Position numbers and translations under genes: made by a program. Of a stretch of DNA of 64,000 nt, positions 40,850-53,219 are shown one piece after another. Position 1 is the first letter of the stretch; each line of letters starts with the position of its first letter. Source of the stretch: Gordonia iterans (GTDB lineage: Bacteria; Actinomycetota; Actinomycetes; Mycobacteriales; Mycobacteriaceae); assembly GCF_002993285.1 (NCBI RefSeq), contig NZ_CP027433.1, positions 2,232,001 to 2,296,000 of the forward strand, written 5' to 3'. Below the pieces are notes generated by a model. It made no database searches. It was given only the letters and a program-made list of their open reading frames with translations, and was not told the origin of the DNA.

Positions 40850-42922
40850 GTGGCCGATCCGACGACCTACCGCCCGGCACCGGGCACGATTCCGACCGCT
40901 CCCGGCGTCTACAAGTTCCGGGACGCGCACGGGCGGGTGGTCTATGTCGGCAAGGCGAAGAACCTGCGTTCGCGTCTGACGTCGTACTTCGCCGACCTGT
41001 CCGGTCTGCATCCGAGGACCCGGCAGATGGTGACCACCGCCGCTGCGGTCGAATGGACCGTCGTGGGCACCGAGGTGGAGGCCCTGCAGCTCGAATACAA
41101 CTGGATCAAAGAGTTCGATCCGCGGTTCAACGTCCGGTACCGGGACGACAAGAGTTTTCCGATGCTGGCCGTCACCATGAACGAGGAGTACCCGCGCGTC
41201 TTCGTCTATCGCGGTGCCCGCAAGCCCGGCGTGCGGTACTTCGGGCCGTACGCGCACGCGTGGGCGATTCGGGAGACGGTCGACCTGCTCACGCGCGTGT
41301 TCCCGGTGCGCACCTGCTCCAACGGCGTCTTCCGCCGCAACGCGCAGATGGGCCGGCCCTGTCTGCTCGGCTACATCGACAAATGCGCCGCGCCGTGCAT
41401 CGACCGGGTGAGCGCCTCGGAGCATCGCGAGATCGCCGAGGACTTCTGCGACTTCCTGGCCGGGAAGACCGATTCGCTGATGCGCCGTCTCGAGCGCGAG
41501 ATGACCGTCGCCGCAGAAGATCTGGACTTCGAGCGGGCCGCGCGGCTCCGCGACGATCTCTCCGCCCTGCGGCGGGCGATGGAGAAGCAGGCCGTGGTGC
41601 TCGGCGACGGCACGGATGCCGACGTGATCGCCATGGTGGGCGACGAGTTGGAGACGTCGGTGGCGGTCTTCCACGTGCGTGACGGCCGGGTGCGCGGCGA
41701 GCGCGGGTGGGTGGTCGAGGTGCAGGAGAACGCCGCGCTCGGCGACCAGGTCGGCACCTTCCTGCTTCAGTTCTACGGCGACGAGTCCGAGATGAGTTCG
41801 GGCATTCCCCGCGAAGTCCTGGTGCCCGAGCTGCCCGACGACGCCGAGGAACTGGGCGCCTGGCTCTCCGAGCGGAGGGGCAGCCGCGTTTCGCTGCGGG
41901 TCCCGCGACGTGGCGACAAGCGGGCGCTTGCCGAGACGGTCGAGCGCAACGCAGGGGAAGCGCTGACCCGGCACAAGCTCAAACGGGCCGGTGACCTGAC
42001 GACGCGGTCGGCGGCGCTCACCGAGCTGCAGGAGGCACTCGGCATGGACGACGCCCCGCTGCGCATCGAGTGCATCGACATCTCCCACGTGCAGGGCACC
42101 GACGTGGTCGCCTCGCTCGTCGTGTTCGAGGACGGGCTGCCCCGCAAATCCGATTACCGGCACTACTCGATCAAGGAGGCGGCCGGAGACGGGCGCAGCG
42201 ACGACGTCGCCTCGATCGCCGAGGTGACCCGTCGCCGCTTCGTGCGGCACCGCCAGGACGATCTGCGCCCGTCGAGCGAAGATCCACGCTGCTCGAGCGG
42301 AGAGCCACGCCGGTCGAGCGGAGAGCCACGCCGGTCGAGCGGAGTCGAGACCCCGGCGGACGAGAACGGGGGGGACCTCGCACCCGAGGCGGCGATCGAT
42401 CCGAGCACCGGACGGCCCCGGAGATTCGCCTATCCGCCGAATCTGTTCGTCGTGGACGGCGGTCAGCCGCAGGTCCACGCCGCGGCCGCAGTCCTGGACG
42501 AGTTAGGGGTCACCGACGTGACCGTGATCGGTCTGGCCAAACGACTGGAAGAAGTCTGGATTCCGGGCGACGATGATCCGGTGATCCTGCCACGCAATTC
42601 AGAGGCGCTCTTCCTGCTGCAGCGCGTACGGGACGAGGCGCACCGCTTCGCGATCGGCTTCCATCGCTCCAAACGCAGCAAGCGGATGACGGCGTCCGCG
42701 CTCGACGGCATCGCGGGTTTGGGCGCGACCCGGCGCACCGCGCTGGTGACGCACTTCGGCTCGGTGGCACGGCTCAAGCAGGCCGGGATCGATGAGATCG
42801 CCGAAGTTCCGGGTATCGGCATCACCACGGCGCGCAGCGTCTACGAGGCACTGCACCCGGACGCCGGACTCGAGGCGGTCTCCGCGGCGGGACCGACCAG
42901 TACAGAGAGGACTGCACAGTGA
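40850..42922 (+). CDS. uvrC: Excinuclease ABC subunit C (with in-frame repeat insertion)
   Basis: 690 aa. Makes both incisions in nucleotide excision repair with UvrAB. The GIY-YIG nuclease domain is at the N-terminus ([20 protein letters not shown]). The UVR motif, the RNase H-like C-terminal nuclease ([32 protein letters not shown]) and the helix-hairpin-helix tail ([25 protein letters not shown]) follow in order. Between FVRHRQDD and [16 protein letters not shown] there are about 30-35 residues more than in mycobacterial UvrC, encoded partly by a 21-bp tandem repeat. rapZ overlaps the end by 4 nt. Confidence 0.96.
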   Translation: MADPTTYRPAPGTIPTAPGVYKFRDAHGRVVYVGKAKNLRSRLTSYFADLSGLHPRTRQMVTTAAAVEWTVVGTEVEALQLEYNWIKEFDPRFNVRYRDDKSFPMLAVTMNEEYPRVFVYRGARKPGVRYFGPYAHAWAIRETVDLLTRVFPVRTCSNGVFRRNAQMGRPCLLGYIDKCAAPCIDRVSASEHREIAEDFCDFLAGKTDSLMRRLEREMTVAAEDLDFERAARLRDDLSALRRAMEKQAVVLGDGTDADVIAMVGDELETSVAVFHVRDGRVRGERGWVVEVQENAALGDQVGTFLLQFYGDESEMSSGIPREVLVPELPDDAEELGAWLSERRGSRVSLRVPRRGDKRALAETVERNAGEALTRHKLKRAGDLTTRSAALTELQEALGMDDAPLRIECIDISHVQGTDVVASLVVFEDGLPRKSDYRHYSIKEAAGDGRSDDVASIAEVTRRRFVRHRQDDLRPSSEDPRCSSGEPRRSSGEPRRSSGVETPADENGGDLAPEAAIDPSTGRPRRFAYPPNLFVVDGGQPQVHAAAAVLDELGVTDVTVIGLAKRLEEVWIPGDDDPVILPRNSEALFLLQRVRDEAHRFAIGFHRSKRSKRMTASALDGIAGLGATRRTALVTHFGSVARLKQAGIDEIAEVPGIGITTARSVYEALHPDAGLEAVSAAGPTSTERTAQ
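42271..42356 (+). repeat. 21-bp tandem repeat inside uvrC
   Basis: Three full units start at 42271, 42292 and 42313 (consensus GTCGAGCGGAGAGCCACGCCG). The fourth, from 42334, turns into GTCGAGCGGAGTCGAGACC. It encodes repeated RSSGEP residues from about residue 474, inside an inter-domain loop. Confidence 0.9.
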
Positions 42923-43818
42923 CCGATCCCGAGGGGGCGACCACCACCGTCTTGTTCGTCACCGGCATGTCCGGCGCGGGCCGGACCTCGGTCGCCAACG
43001 TCCTGGAGGACGACGGCTGGTACGTCGCCGACAATGTCCCGGTGTCGGTGATCGCTCAGGTGGTCGACGGCGTGCGCACCAGTGAGCTCGGCGCGCAGAA
43101 GATCGCCATGGTGGTCCGCCCGACCGGGCCCACCTTCGCCGAGGATCTCGCGCAGCTGCGCGGCGACCTGGCCGACGGCGGTGCCCACACCAACCTGCTC
43201 TTCGTCGACGCCTCCGACCCGGTGCTGATCCGCCGGTTCGAACAGGTGCGGCGCAGGCATCCACTCCAGGGCAGCGGCACCCTCTCGGAGGGGATCGACG
43301 CCGAGCGCGAAATGCTCGCGGGCGTGCGCGCCGACGCCGAAACCGTGATCGACACGTCGGATCTGTCCGCGACCCGGCTGCGCAGCATGGTGGCCAACGC
43401 GTTCCCCTCCAAGACGGGGCAGGGCCTCACGATCGCGGTGCAGTCGTTCGGTTTCAAGTACGGTCTGCCGATCGACTGCGACTTGGTCGCCGACGTCCGC
43501 TTTCTGCCGAATCCGTACTGGATTCCCGAATTGCGCGATCACAACGGCCGAGAGGCACCGGTGCGCGACTACGTGCTCGGCCAGCCGGACGCCTCGGAGT
43601 ACCTGCGCCGGTACGTCGAGCTCGTCGACATCGTGGCCCGGGGCTACCTGCGAGAAGGCAAGGGCTACATGACGATCGGCATCGGATGCACGGGCGGCAA
43701 ACACCGCAGCGTGGCGATGACCGAGGAACTGAAACGACGGCTGGCCGCGGAGACCGATGACGACGGGCGCCCCCGGTACGAGGTGCAGTCCACGCACCGC
43801 GATCTGGGGCGCGAATGA
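42919..43818 (+). CDS. rapZ: RNase adapter RapZ / nucleotide-binding YvcJ family
   Basis: 299 aa. The P-loop is [12 protein letters not shown], with Arg in place of the Walker Lys, as is common in actinobacterial members. [11 protein letters not shown] and the C-terminal [19 protein letters not shown] motif define the family. In E. coli RapZ binds GlmZ RNA; the role in actinobacteria is less clear. Sits in the conserved uvrC-rapZ-yvcK-whiA order with 4-nt overlaps on both sides. Confidence 0.94.
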   Translation: MTDPEGATTTVLFVTGMSGAGRTSVANVLEDDGWYVADNVPVSVIAQVVDGVRTSELGAQKIAMVVRPTGPTFAEDLAQLRGDLADGGAHTNLLFVDASDPVLIRRFEQVRRRHPLQGSGTLSEGIDAEREMLAGVRADAETVIDTSDLSATRLRSMVANAFPSKTGQGLTIAVQSFGFKYGLPIDCDLVADVRFLPNPYWIPELRDHNGREAPVRDYVLGQPDASEYLRRYVELVDIVARGYLREGKGYMTIGIGCTGGKHRSVAMTEELKRRLAAETDDDGRPRYEVQSTHRDLGRE

Positions 43819-44858
43819 GCGCGCCGCCGCCCGCGGACCTGCGGCACAGCAGTCTGAAGCACGACGGTCTGAAGGCCGTGGCGCTGGGCGGCGGTCACGG
43901 GCTCTACAACACGCTCACCGCCCTGCGGTATCTGACTCCCGCGGTGACCGCCGTGGTCACGGTCGCCGACGACGGCGGCTCGTCCGGCCGGTTGCGCCGC
44001 GAACTCGACCGGATCCCGCCCGGCGACCTGCGGATGGCGCTGGCCGCCCTCATGTCGGCGCCGGCCGCGCTCGACGACCTCGCCGCCACGGACCCCGCCG
44101 CCGCCCAGCGGCACTCCCGCTGGGCGGCGATCCTGCAGCACCGGTTCGGCGGAAGCGGCGCGCTGGCCGGACATCCGGTGGGCAACCTGCTCCTCGCCGG
44201 GGTCGACGAATTCACCGACGATCTGGTCGGAGCGCTGGACTCGCTGGTGGAATTGTTCGGGATCGACGGCCGCGTGCTCCCGATGGCGACCGAGCCGCTG
44301 GTGATCGAGGCCGACGTCACCGGACTGGAGGAGGATCCGCGTCTCGGCCGGGTGATCCGGGGGCAGGTGGCGGTGGCCACGACGCCCGGAGTGGTTCGGC
44401 GGGTGCGGGTCACCCCGCCGGCGCCGGCCCCGTGCCGGGAAGCCGTGGAAGCGATCCAGGCTGCCGACGTGGTGACGCTCGGGCCCGGTTCCTGGTTCTC
44501 CAGCGTGATCCCCCACGTGCTGGTCCCGGAACAGCTGACTGCGCTGCGGGAGACCGCGGCCCGCAAGATCCTGTTCGTGAACCTGGCGAACGAACCGGGG
44601 GAGACCACCGGCTTCTCCGTCGAACGGCACCTGCATGTGCTGGCGGCTCATGCGGACTCGCTGCAGGTCGACGACATCGTCGTCGATGCGCCGTCGGTGC
44701 CCGCGGGCCGCGAGCGCGAGCATCTGGAGCGCACGGCCCGCCAGTTCGGCGCCCGACTGCGCGTCGCAGACCTGGCGGTGCCGGGCCAGAACGTCCACGA
44801 TCCGCTGAAGTCCGCGGTGACGGTGGACCGCCTTCTGGCAGATTCGGGCAGTACCTGA
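43815..44858 (+). CDS. yvcK: YvcK/CofD-like gluconeogenesis factor
   Basis: 347 aa. Rossmann-like fold of the CofD family: ALGGGHGLYNTLTALRYL, TVADDGGSSGRLRRE, GNLLLAG and LGPGSWFSSVIPH. YvcK proteins bind UDP-sugars and affect cell wall precursor supply; CuvA in mycobacteria is the equivalent. It lies 98 nt upstream of whiA. Confidence 0.93.
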   Translation: MSAPPPADLRHSSLKHDGLKAVALGGGHGLYNTLTALRYLTPAVTAVVTVADDGGSSGRLRRELDRIPPGDLRMALAALMSAPAALDDLAATDPAAAQRHSRWAAILQHRFGGSGALAGHPVGNLLLAGVDEFTDDLVGALDSLVELFGIDGRVLPMATEPLVIEADVTGLEEDPRLGRVIRGQVAVATTPGVVRRVRVTPPAPAPCREAVEAIQAADVVTLGPGSWFSSVIPHVLVPEQLTALRETAARKILFVNLANEPGETTGFSVERHLHVLAAHADSLQVDDIVVDAPSVPAGREREHLERTARQFGARLRVADLAVPGQNVHDPLKSAVTVDRLLADSGST

Positions 44859-44956
44859 CCTCGCGGTAACGTGGAACAGGTGGTGCCCGCCCTGCGCCGG
44901 TCGCGAGACGGCGATCGTGACGGGCGCGGGAACGTGACTAGAGGAGGTTCGGCGAG

Positions 44957-45940
44957 TTGGCCATGACAGGAGCGGTCAAGGACGAGTTGAGTCGTCTGTC
45001 GGTTCCGCAGCACAGCTGCCGGAAGGCCGAGGTCTCAGCGCTCCTGCGCTTCGCCGGTGGGCTGCACATCGTGGCCGGCCGGGTGGTGGTGGAGGCCGAG
45101 GTGGATCTCGGCAACGTCGCCCGACGACTTCGTCACGAGATCCACGACCTGTTCGGCTATCCGTCGGAGGTCCACGTCCTGCGCTCGGGCGGACTGCGCA
45201 AGAGCTCCCGCTACATCGTGCGGGTGAGCAAGGACGGCGAGGCTCTCGCCCGCCAGACCGGTCTGCTCGATTCGCGCGGCCGACCGGTGCGCGGCCTGCC
45301 CGCTCAGGTGGTCGGCGGCAGCGTGGGCGATGCCGAGGCCGCGTGGCGCGGAGCCTTTCTGGCGCACGGCTCGTTGACCGAGCCGGGACGGTCGTCATCG
45401 CTGGAGGTCAGCTGCCCCGGGCCGGAGGCTGCGCTCGCACTCGTCGGCGCGGCCCGGCGGCTCGGCGTGGCCGCCAAGGCGCGTGAGGTGCGCGGCAGCG
45501 ACCGCGTGGTGATCCGCGACGGCGAGGCGATCGGCGCGCTGCTCACCCGAATGGGCGCGCAGGAGACGCGTCTGGTGTGGGAGGAGCGCCGGATGCGGCG
45601 CGAGGTCCGTGCCACGGCCAACCGGCTGGCGAACTTCGACGATGCGAATCTGCGGCGGTCCGCCCGGGCTGCGGTCGCCGCCGCCGCCCGGGTCGAACGT
45701 GCGCTGGAGATCCTCGGCGACGACGTGCCCGAGCACCTGGTGACCGCCGGACGCCTCCGCGTCGAACATCGTCAGGCCTCGCTGGAGGAGCTCGGTCAGC
45801 TCGCCGATCCGCAGATGACGAAGGACGCGGTGGCGGGCCGCATCCGCCGCCTGCTGTCCATGGCGGACAAGAAGGCGCGGGCCGAAGGGCTGCCCGACAC
45901 CGAGTCCGCGGTGACGCCGGAACTGCTCGACGAAGCGTGA
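44957..45940 (+). CDS. whiA: WhiA-type transcription regulator
   Basis: 327 aa from TTG 44957, with AGAGGAGG upstream. A degenerate LAGLIDADG homing-endonuclease-like domain occupies the first two thirds ([31 protein letters not shown]). The C-terminal DNA-binding region holds [30 protein letters not shown]. In Streptomyces WhiA works with WhiB in sporulation septation; in non-sporulating relatives its targets are less known. ATG 44963 is a possible alternative start. A small 11-bp tandem repeat (GCATCGACGAC, two copies plus) follows the stop near 45950. Confidence 0.95.
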   Translation: MAMTGAVKDELSRLSVPQHSCRKAEVSALLRFAGGLHIVAGRVVVEAEVDLGNVARRLRHEIHDLFGYPSEVHVLRSGGLRKSSRYIVRVSKDGEALARQTGLLDSRGRPVRGLPAQVVGGSVGDAEAAWRGAFLAHGSLTEPGRSSSLEVSCPGPEAALALVGAARRLGVAAKAREVRGSDRVVIRDGEAIGALLTRMGAQETRLVWEERRMRREVRATANRLANFDDANLRRSARAAVAAAARVERALEILGDDVPEHLVTAGRLRVEHRQASLEELGQLADPQMTKDAVAGRIRRLLSMADKKARAEGLPDTESAVTPELLDEA

Positions 45941-45983
45941 TCGACACGCATCGACGACGCATCGACGACGCATCAGCCCCTAA

Positions 45984-47090
<1,107 letters not shown>

Positions 47091-47095
47091 CGCCC

Positions 47096-48313
47096 ATGTC
47101 TGTACGCACTCTCAAAGACCTTCTCGCCGAAGGTGTTTCGGGCCGAGGCGTGCTGGTCCGCTCGGACTTCAACGTGCCGCTCGACGGCGGTGAGATCACC
47201 GACCCGGGCCGCATCCTGGCGAGCGTCCCGACGCTGAGTCAGCTGGTCGACGCCGGCGCGAAGGTGATCGTCACCGCGCATCTGGGCCGTCCGAAGGGCG
47301 AGCCGGACCCCGCGCTGTCCCTGGCCCCGGTCGCCGCGCGCCTCTCGCAGGAACTGGGCCGCAACGTCCAGCTGGCCGCTGACGTGGTCGGCTCCGATGC
47401 CCTCGCGAGGGCAGAGGGCCTGACCGACGGCGACGTGCTGCTGCTGGAGAACATCCGGTTCGATCCGCGGGAGACCGCCAAGGACGACGCCGAACGCGCC
47501 AAGCTCGCCCGTGACTTGGTGGAGCTCGTCGGCGACGACGGCGCATTCGTCTCGGACGGCTTCGGCGTGGTGCATCGCAAGCAGGCCTCGGTCTACGACG
47601 TCGCCGAGCTGCTGCCCGCCTACGCCGGCGACTTGGTCGCCACCGAGGTCGACGTGCTCAAGCGCATCACCTCGGAGGTGGAGCACCCGTACGCAGTGGT
47701 GCTCGGCGGTTCGAAGGTGTCCGACAAGCTCGCTGTGATCGAGGCGCTGGCCCCCAAGGTCGACACCCTGGTGATCGGCGGAGGCATGGCCTTCACCTTC
47801 ATCAAGGCGCAGGGCAGCCCCGTGGGCGACTCGCTGCTGCAGGAAGACATGATCGACACGTGCCGGGACCTGCTGGACAGGTTCGGCGACGTGATCCATC
47901 TGCCGCACGACATCGTCGTCGCCGACAAGTTCGCCGCCGACGCCGAGACGTCGATCGCGTTCACCCGCGACGGGTTCACCGAGGGCATGGGACTGGACAT
48001 CGGTCCGGGCACCGTGGAGCGCTTCTCCGCAGTCCTCGGCGGCGCCAAGACGGTGTTCTGGAACGGGCCGATGGGCGTCTTCGAGTTCGAGAAGTTCTCG
48101 ACCGGCACCCGGGGCGTCGCCGAGGCGATCGCCGCGGCGACGCAGGACGGCGCCTTCAGCGTGGTCGGCGGCGGCGACTCGGCGGCCGCGGTGCGCTCGT
48201 TCGGGCTCCCCGACAGCGCCTTCTCGCACATCTCCACCGGTGGCGGCGCCTCCCTGGAGTACCTCGAAGGCAAGGAACTGCCGGGTCTGGCGGTTCTGGA
48301 GACGGAAGGCTGA
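47096..48313 (+). CDS. pgk: Phosphoglycerate kinase
   Basis: 405 aa, two Rossmann-like lobes. [23 protein letters not shown] and ENIRFDPRE are in the substrate lobe. [33 protein letters not shown] and [10 protein letters not shown] are in the nucleotide lobe. It makes ATP from 1,3-bisphosphoglycerate. Between gap and tpiA with gaps of 5 and 2 nt. Confidence 0.98.
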   Translation: MSVRTLKDLLAEGVSGRGVLVRSDFNVPLDGGEITDPGRILASVPTLSQLVDAGAKVIVTAHLGRPKGEPDPALSLAPVAARLSQELGRNVQLAADVVGSDALARAEGLTDGDVLLLENIRFDPRETAKDDAERAKLARDLVELVGDDGAFVSDGFGVVHRKQASVYDVAELLPAYAGDLVATEVDVLKRITSEVEHPYAVVLGGSKVSDKLAVIEALAPKVDTLVIGGGMAFTFIKAQGSPVGDSLLQEDMIDTCRDLLDRFGDVIHLPHDIVVADKFAADAETSIAFTRDGFTEGMGLDIGPGTVERFSAVLGGAKTVFWNGPMGVFEFEKFSTGTRGVAEAIAAATQDGAFSVVGGGDSAAAVRSFGLPDSAFSHISTGGGASLEYLEGKELPGLAVLETEG

Positions 48314-48315
48314 AG

Positions 48316-49131
<816 letters not shown>

Positions 49132-49148
49132 TCGGCCGAACCATCGCG

Positions 49149-49154
49149 TAGACT
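49149..49154 (+). promoter_or_regulatory. Possible -10 element for secG
   Basis: TAGACT fits TAnnnT. It overlaps the 5' arm of the hairpin at 49152-49204. A start near 49161 would give a 70-nt secG leader that keeps only the inner part of that hairpin. Confidence 0.35.
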
Positions 49155-49204
49155 GTGGCAGGTTGCCTGGAGTTCTCCCGTGAACTCCGGTGACCTGCCA
49201 CAGT
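49152..49204 (+). terminator. Long stem-loop between tpiA and secG
   Basis: ACTGTGGCAGGT (49152-49163) pairs exactly with ACCTGCCACAGT (49193-49204). An inner GGAGTTC-TCCCGT-GAACTCC hairpin (49169-49188) stacks above a small internal loop. There is no U-tract. It can act as a terminator or processing site for the glycolytic operon, and it covers a possible secG promoter. Confidence 0.6.
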
Positions 49205-49231
49205 TCACTTGACCGAACGGATCCATCCCTC

Positions 49232-49465
49232 GTGACTCTCGCGCTCAACATCGGCCTGATCATCACCAGCCTGCTGCTGATCGTTCTGGTGCTGCTGCAT
49301 CGCGGCAAGGGAGGCGGTCTCTCCTCGCTGTTCGGCGGCGGCGTCCAGTCCAGCCTCTCCGGCTCGTCCGTGGTGGAGAAGAACCTCGACCGGATCACCA
49401 TCTTCGTCGGCATCGTCTGGCTGATCTTCATCGTCGGCGTGGGCCTGGACATCAAGTACTCCTGA
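49232..49465 (+). CDS. secG: SecG preprotein translocase subunit
   Basis: 77 aa, two transmembrane helices joined by the conserved HRGKGGGLSSLFGGGVQSSLSGS loop; ends DIKYS. Auxiliary subunit of SecYEG in the plasma membrane. GTG 49232 gives the same length as mycobacterial SecG. Upstream in-frame starts (49190) lie inside the hairpin. A clear terminator follows. Confidence 0.96.
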   Translation: MTLALNIGLIITSLLLIVLVLLHRGKGGGLSSLFGGGVQSSLSGSSVVEKNLDRITIFVGIVWLIFIVGVGLDIKYS

Positions 49466-49483
49466 CCCAGCGACACTCGGTGA

Positions 49484-49519
49484 TCCGGTACGCCTGGCGC
49501 GTACCGGATCTGTTGTCTT
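49484..49519 (+). terminator. Rho-independent terminator after secG
   Basis: GATCCGGTACGC (49484-49495) and GCGTACCGGATC (49499-49510) form a perfect 12-bp stem with a 3-nt loop, followed by TGTTGTCTTT. This is the most classical terminator in the window. Confidence 0.85.
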
Positions 49520-49575
49520 TCGAAGAGTGAACATTCGCTTGGACGCACACGCGGTGGGCGGCGATACTTGGTGGC

Positions 49576-52455
49576 ATGCAACCAGACTCGCGCGCTTCCG
49601 CTGATCCCGCCGACGTAGTCGCACGGGCGGTCTCGACACCGATGATCGAGCACATCCTGGTCGACGACACCGGACGTGCCGCCACTGAGCCGCTCCGCGA
49701 GGACATCCGATTTCTCGGCGGCCTGCTGGGCGAGGTGATCAAGGCCCATGCCGGGCCGGAGACTTTCGCGCTGGTAGAGAACTCGCGGCGCGATGCGTTC
49801 GCGATCCGGTATTCGGAGATCACTCGCGACGACCTGGCCGGCCGCTACACCGCGCCGTCGGTGCGGGAACTGATGCCGGTGATCCGCGCGTTCTCCAACT
49901 TCGCGCTGCTGGCGAATCTCGCCGAAGACCTGCATCGGGAGCGGAGGCGCCGCATCCATCTGCGGGCCGGCGATCCGCCGGTGCCGTCGAGTCTGGAGGC
50001 CACCTTCACGGCGCTGGCGGGCGCGCAGCTGGCCGACGGCGAGGTGGGTGCCTCGCTGGCGCATGCCGCTGTGGTTCCGGTCATCACCGCCCACCCGACC
50101 GAGACGCGGCGGCGCAGCGTCTTCGAGGCGCAGAACCGGATCACCGAACTGATGCGGACGCGGGCCCGAACGGAACTCACGCCTGCCGAACAACAGGGAC
50201 TGGACCGGGAGATCTCCGAGCAGATCCTGAGGCTCTGGCAGACGGCGCTGATCCGGCTGCGCAGGCTGACGATCTCCGACGAGATCACCACCGGTCTGCG
50301 CTACTACGACGCCTCCTTCTTCCAGGTGATCCCGAACCTCAACCGCGACGTGCGGGCAGCGCTCACCGGCGCCTATCCCGGGTCGGGACTCGAAGATCTG
50401 TCGATGATCCGGATGGGTTCGTGGATCGGCGGCGACCGTGACGGAAACCCGTACGTGACCGGCGCGGTGGTCACCGAGGCGACCACCGCCGCCGCCGTCA
50501 CAGCGATGCGCCACCACCTCGACGAGCTGACCCTGCTGCGTCAGGAGCTGGCCATGTCGGCACGACTGGTGCCGCCGATCACGGAGGGGCTGCGCGCACT
50601 CAGCGGGGCGGTGCCGGAGGACGACGACGAACCGTTCCGGTCGGCGCTGCGCACGGTGCAGGCCCGCCTGGTCGCGACGATGCTCGAGCTGCTCGGCCCG
50701 GAGTACCTGTCGGCGACCGAGATGTCATGGGTCCAGGGGCATCCGGTGTATGCCGATCCGGCCGAACTGCTGGCCGACCTCGACACCGTCGACGGGGCGC
50801 TGCGGGCCGTGGTCGACGACGTCATCGCCGACAACCGGCTCGGTGCACTTCGAGAAGCCGTGCGCACCTTCGGTTTCCACCTCTCGGGCCTCGACATGCG
50901 GCAGAACTCCGAGACCCACGAGGAGGTGGTCTCCGAACTCCTGAGATGGGCCGGCGTATGCGACGACTACACCGCGCTCGGCGAAGCGGACCGGGTCGCA
51001 CTGCTGTCGGCCGAGCTCACCTCGCGGCGGCCGCTCACCGGTCCGGACTCCGAGCTCAGCGACCTCGCGGTCAAGGAGCTCGGCGTCGTACGTGCGGCGG
51101 CCCAGGCGGTTCGGCGTTTCGGTCCGGAGGCGGTGCCGACGTACATCATCAGCATGTGTCAGTCGGTCTCGGACATGCTCGAGGCGATGATTCTGTTGAA
51201 AGAGGCGGGGCTGTACGAATTGGACGGCGACGGGATGCCGTCGTGCACGGTTCGAGTGGCGCCGCTGTTCGAGACCATCGAAGACCTGCAGGCCGGTGCC
51301 GGGATCATCACGGCGGCACTGGAACTCCCGTTCTACCGGGCCATGATCGACGGCAGTGACTCCGACTGCGCGCCCGGTTCCCGGCGCGGGCAGCAGGGCG
51401 CGCAGGAGGTGATGCTCGGCTACTCGGACTCGAACAAGGACGGCGGCTACCTCGCGGCGAACTGGGCGCTGTACCGCGCCGAACTCGATCTGGTGGCGGC
51501 GGCGAAGGAGGCCGGCATCACGCTGCGCCTGTTCCACGGGCGCGGCGGTACGGTCGGTCGGGGAGGCGGGCCCAGCTACGACGCGATCCTCGCGCAGCCG
51601 CCGGGCGCCGTGCAGGGTGCTCTCCGGCTCACCGAGCAGGGCGAGATCATCGCGGCCAAGTACGCCGAACCCGTCGGTGCGCGACGGAACTTGGAGACGC
51701 TCCTGGCTGCGACCCTGGAGTCCACACTCCTGGACACCGAGGGGCTCGGCGACGACTCCCAGGAGGCGTACGCGGTGCTCGACGAGCTCGCCGCACTGGC
51801 CCGTGAGGCCTACAGCGAACTGGTGCACCGGACCCCGGGATTCGTGGAGTACTTCACCGATTCCACACCGTTGTCGGAGATCGGCGCGCTGAACATCGGC
51901 AGCCGTCCGACGTCGCGCAAGCAGACCACCGCGATCTCGGACCTGCGGGCGATTCCCTGGGTGCTCTCGTGGACGCAATGCCGCGTGATGCTGCCCGGGT
52001 GGTACGGCACCGGCAGCGCCTTCGCCCAGTGGATCGGCGACGACCCCGACCGCCTCGCACTCCTGTCCGACTATTACCGGCGGTGGCCGTTCTTCCGCTC
52101 GGTGATGAGCAACATGGCGCAGGTGCTGGCCAAGTCCGACATGGGCCTGGCGGCCCGGTATGCGGAGCTGGTCCCCGACGCGGCCCTGCGTGAGCGTGTG
52201 TTCACGATGATCGCCGTCGAGCACGCACGCACCCTCGACATGTACCGCAGGATCGCCGGCACCGACGACCTGCTGGCCGACAACGACGCCCTCAAACGTT
52301 CGGTCCACAACCGGTTCCCGTACCTCGAGCCGCTGAACCTGATGCAGATCGAGCTGCTCAAGCGCTTCCGCGGCGGTGAGGACACCGGCGAGATCCGGCG
52401 GGCTATCCAGCTCACGATGAACGGGCTGGCGACGGCGCTGCGCAACAGCGGTTAG
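49576..52455 (+). CDS. ppc: Phosphoenolpyruvate carboxylase
   Basis: 959 aa, full length. Replenishes oxaloacetate from PEP and bicarbonate. The catalytic His is in [12 protein letters not shown]. The [10 protein letters not shown] and [14 protein letters not shown] motifs, the EQGEII.AKYA block and the [10 protein letters not shown] region are intact. Allosteric Asp/acetyl-CoA control is expected from the family. A position beside gap-pgk-tpi-secG is also known in Corynebacterium. It converges on pgl with only 28 nt between stops, and I see no hairpin there. Confidence 0.97.
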   Translation: MQPDSRASADPADVVARAVSTPMIEHILVDDTGRAATEPLREDIRFLGGLLGEVIKAHAGPETFALVENSRRDAFAIRYSEITRDDLAGRYTAPSVRELMPVIRAFSNFALLANLAEDLHRERRRRIHLRAGDPPVPSSLEATFTALAGAQLADGEVGASLAHAAVVPVITAHPTETRRRSVFEAQNRITELMRTRARTELTPAEQQGLDREISEQILRLWQTALIRLRRLTISDEITTGLRYYDASFFQVIPNLNRDVRAALTGAYPGSGLEDLSMIRMGSWIGGDRDGNPYVTGAVVTEATTAAAVTAMRHHLDELTLLRQELAMSARLVPPITEGLRALSGAVPEDDDEPFRSALRTVQARLVATMLELLGPEYLSATEMSWVQGHPVYADPAELLADLDTVDGALRAVVDDVIADNRLGALREAVRTFGFHLSGLDMRQNSETHEEVVSELLRWAGVCDDYTALGEADRVALLSAELTSRRPLTGPDSELSDLAVKELGVVRAAAQAVRRFGPEAVPTYIISMCQSVSDMLEAMILLKEAGLYELDGDGMPSCTVRVAPLFETIEDLQAGAGIITAALELPFYRAMIDGSDSDCAPGSRRGQQGAQEVMLGYSDSNKDGGYLAANWALYRAELDLVAAAKEAGITLRLFHGRGGTVGRGGGPSYDAILAQPPGAVQGALRLTEQGEIIAAKYAEPVGARRNLETLLAATLESTLLDTEGLGDDSQEAYAVLDELAALAREAYSELVHRTPGFVEYFTDSTPLSEIGALNIGSRPTSRKQTTAISDLRAIPWVLSWTQCRVMLPGWYGTGSAFAQWIGDDPDRLALLSDYYRRWPFFRSVMSNMAQVLAKSDMGLAARYAELVPDAALRERVFTMIAVEHARTLDMYRRIAGTDDLLADNDALKRSVHNRFPYLEPLNLMQIELLKRFRGGEDTGEIRRAIQLTMNGLATALRNSG

Positions 52456-52483
52456 CCGACGTCCTCAGGATCGCCGAAGCCGC

Positions 52484-53209
52484 TCAGTCCGGCAGCCCCG
52501 CCGCGGCGGCGCGGTCGAGGAACCACAGCGTGCGTTCGGTGCCGTGCGCTCCGGCACACGGCCAGTCGGCGCGGTCGGCGCCGGTGTGCGCGGCTGCCAC
52601 CGCCTCGGCCTTCTCCGCACCGGACACCAGGAACCACACCTCGCGGGAACGGTTCACCACGGGGAAGGTGAGGGTGATCCGGCGCGGCGGCGGCTTCGGC
52701 GATTCGGTCACCGCGACCACCGGGGCCGACTCCTCGGCCGTCGCCGCCGTGTGCGGGAACAGTGAGTTGATGTGGCCCTCGCCGCCCATGCCCAGGAGGT
52801 GGACGTCGAAGACCAGATCCGGTGCGATCAGCGCCGCGTAGGCATGGGCCGCGGCTTCGATGTCGTCGCCGTGGACGCCGTCGGAGGCGGGCATGGCGTG
52901 GACCCTCTCGGGCGCGATCGAAACGTGATCGAGCAGCGCCTCCCGGGCCTGGACGTAGTTGCGCTCCGGGTCTCCTTCGGGGAGGAAGCGCTCGTCTCCC
53001 CAATACAGTTCCACGCGAGACCAGTCCACCGACGACGGGTCCCGGGCGAGCGTTGCCAGCAGACCGATGCCGTTCGACCCGCCGGTCAGGGCGACGCGAG
53101 CCACCCCGCGCCCGGTCTGCGCAAGGCGCACCGCATCGGCGAAGCGCTGCGCGGCGGTGGTGACGCGGACGACGTCGTCGTCGAAGATCAGTGTCTCGAG
53201 CTCGCTCAT
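52484..53209 (-). CDS. pgl: 6-phosphogluconolactonase
   Basis: 241 aa from ATG 53209. Hydrolyses 6-phosphogluconolactone after G6PDH. GGSNGIGLLATLA, WGDERFLPEGDPERNY and LLGMGGEGHINSLFPH are the DevB-type motifs. ITLTFPVVNRSREVWFLVSGAEKAEAV is the conserved C-terminal strand. Last gene of the minus-strand tkt-tal-zwf-opcA-pgl operon, 10 nt after opcA. The frame extends upstream inside opcA and is not used. Confidence 0.96.
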   Translation of the reverse strand: MSELETLIFDDDVVRVTTAAQRFADAVRLAQTGRGVARVALTGGSNGIGLLATLARDPSSVDWSRVELYWGDERFLPEGDPERNYVQAREALLDHVSIAPERVHAMPASDGVHGDDIEAAAHAYAALIAPDLVFDVHLLGMGGEGHINSLFPHTAATAEESAPVVAVTESPKPPPRRITLTFPVVNRSREVWFLVSGAEKAEAVAAAHTGADRADWPCAGAHGTERTLWFLDRAAAAGLPD

Positions 53210-53219
53210 GGCGGGTACC

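Noticed and set aside
45948..45975. 11-bp tandem repeat after whiA (GCATCGACGAC) as a member of the repeat family
   Set aside because: Short, only two and a half copies and without the shared TTGAGC/GTCGAAA cores; best seen as local slippage.
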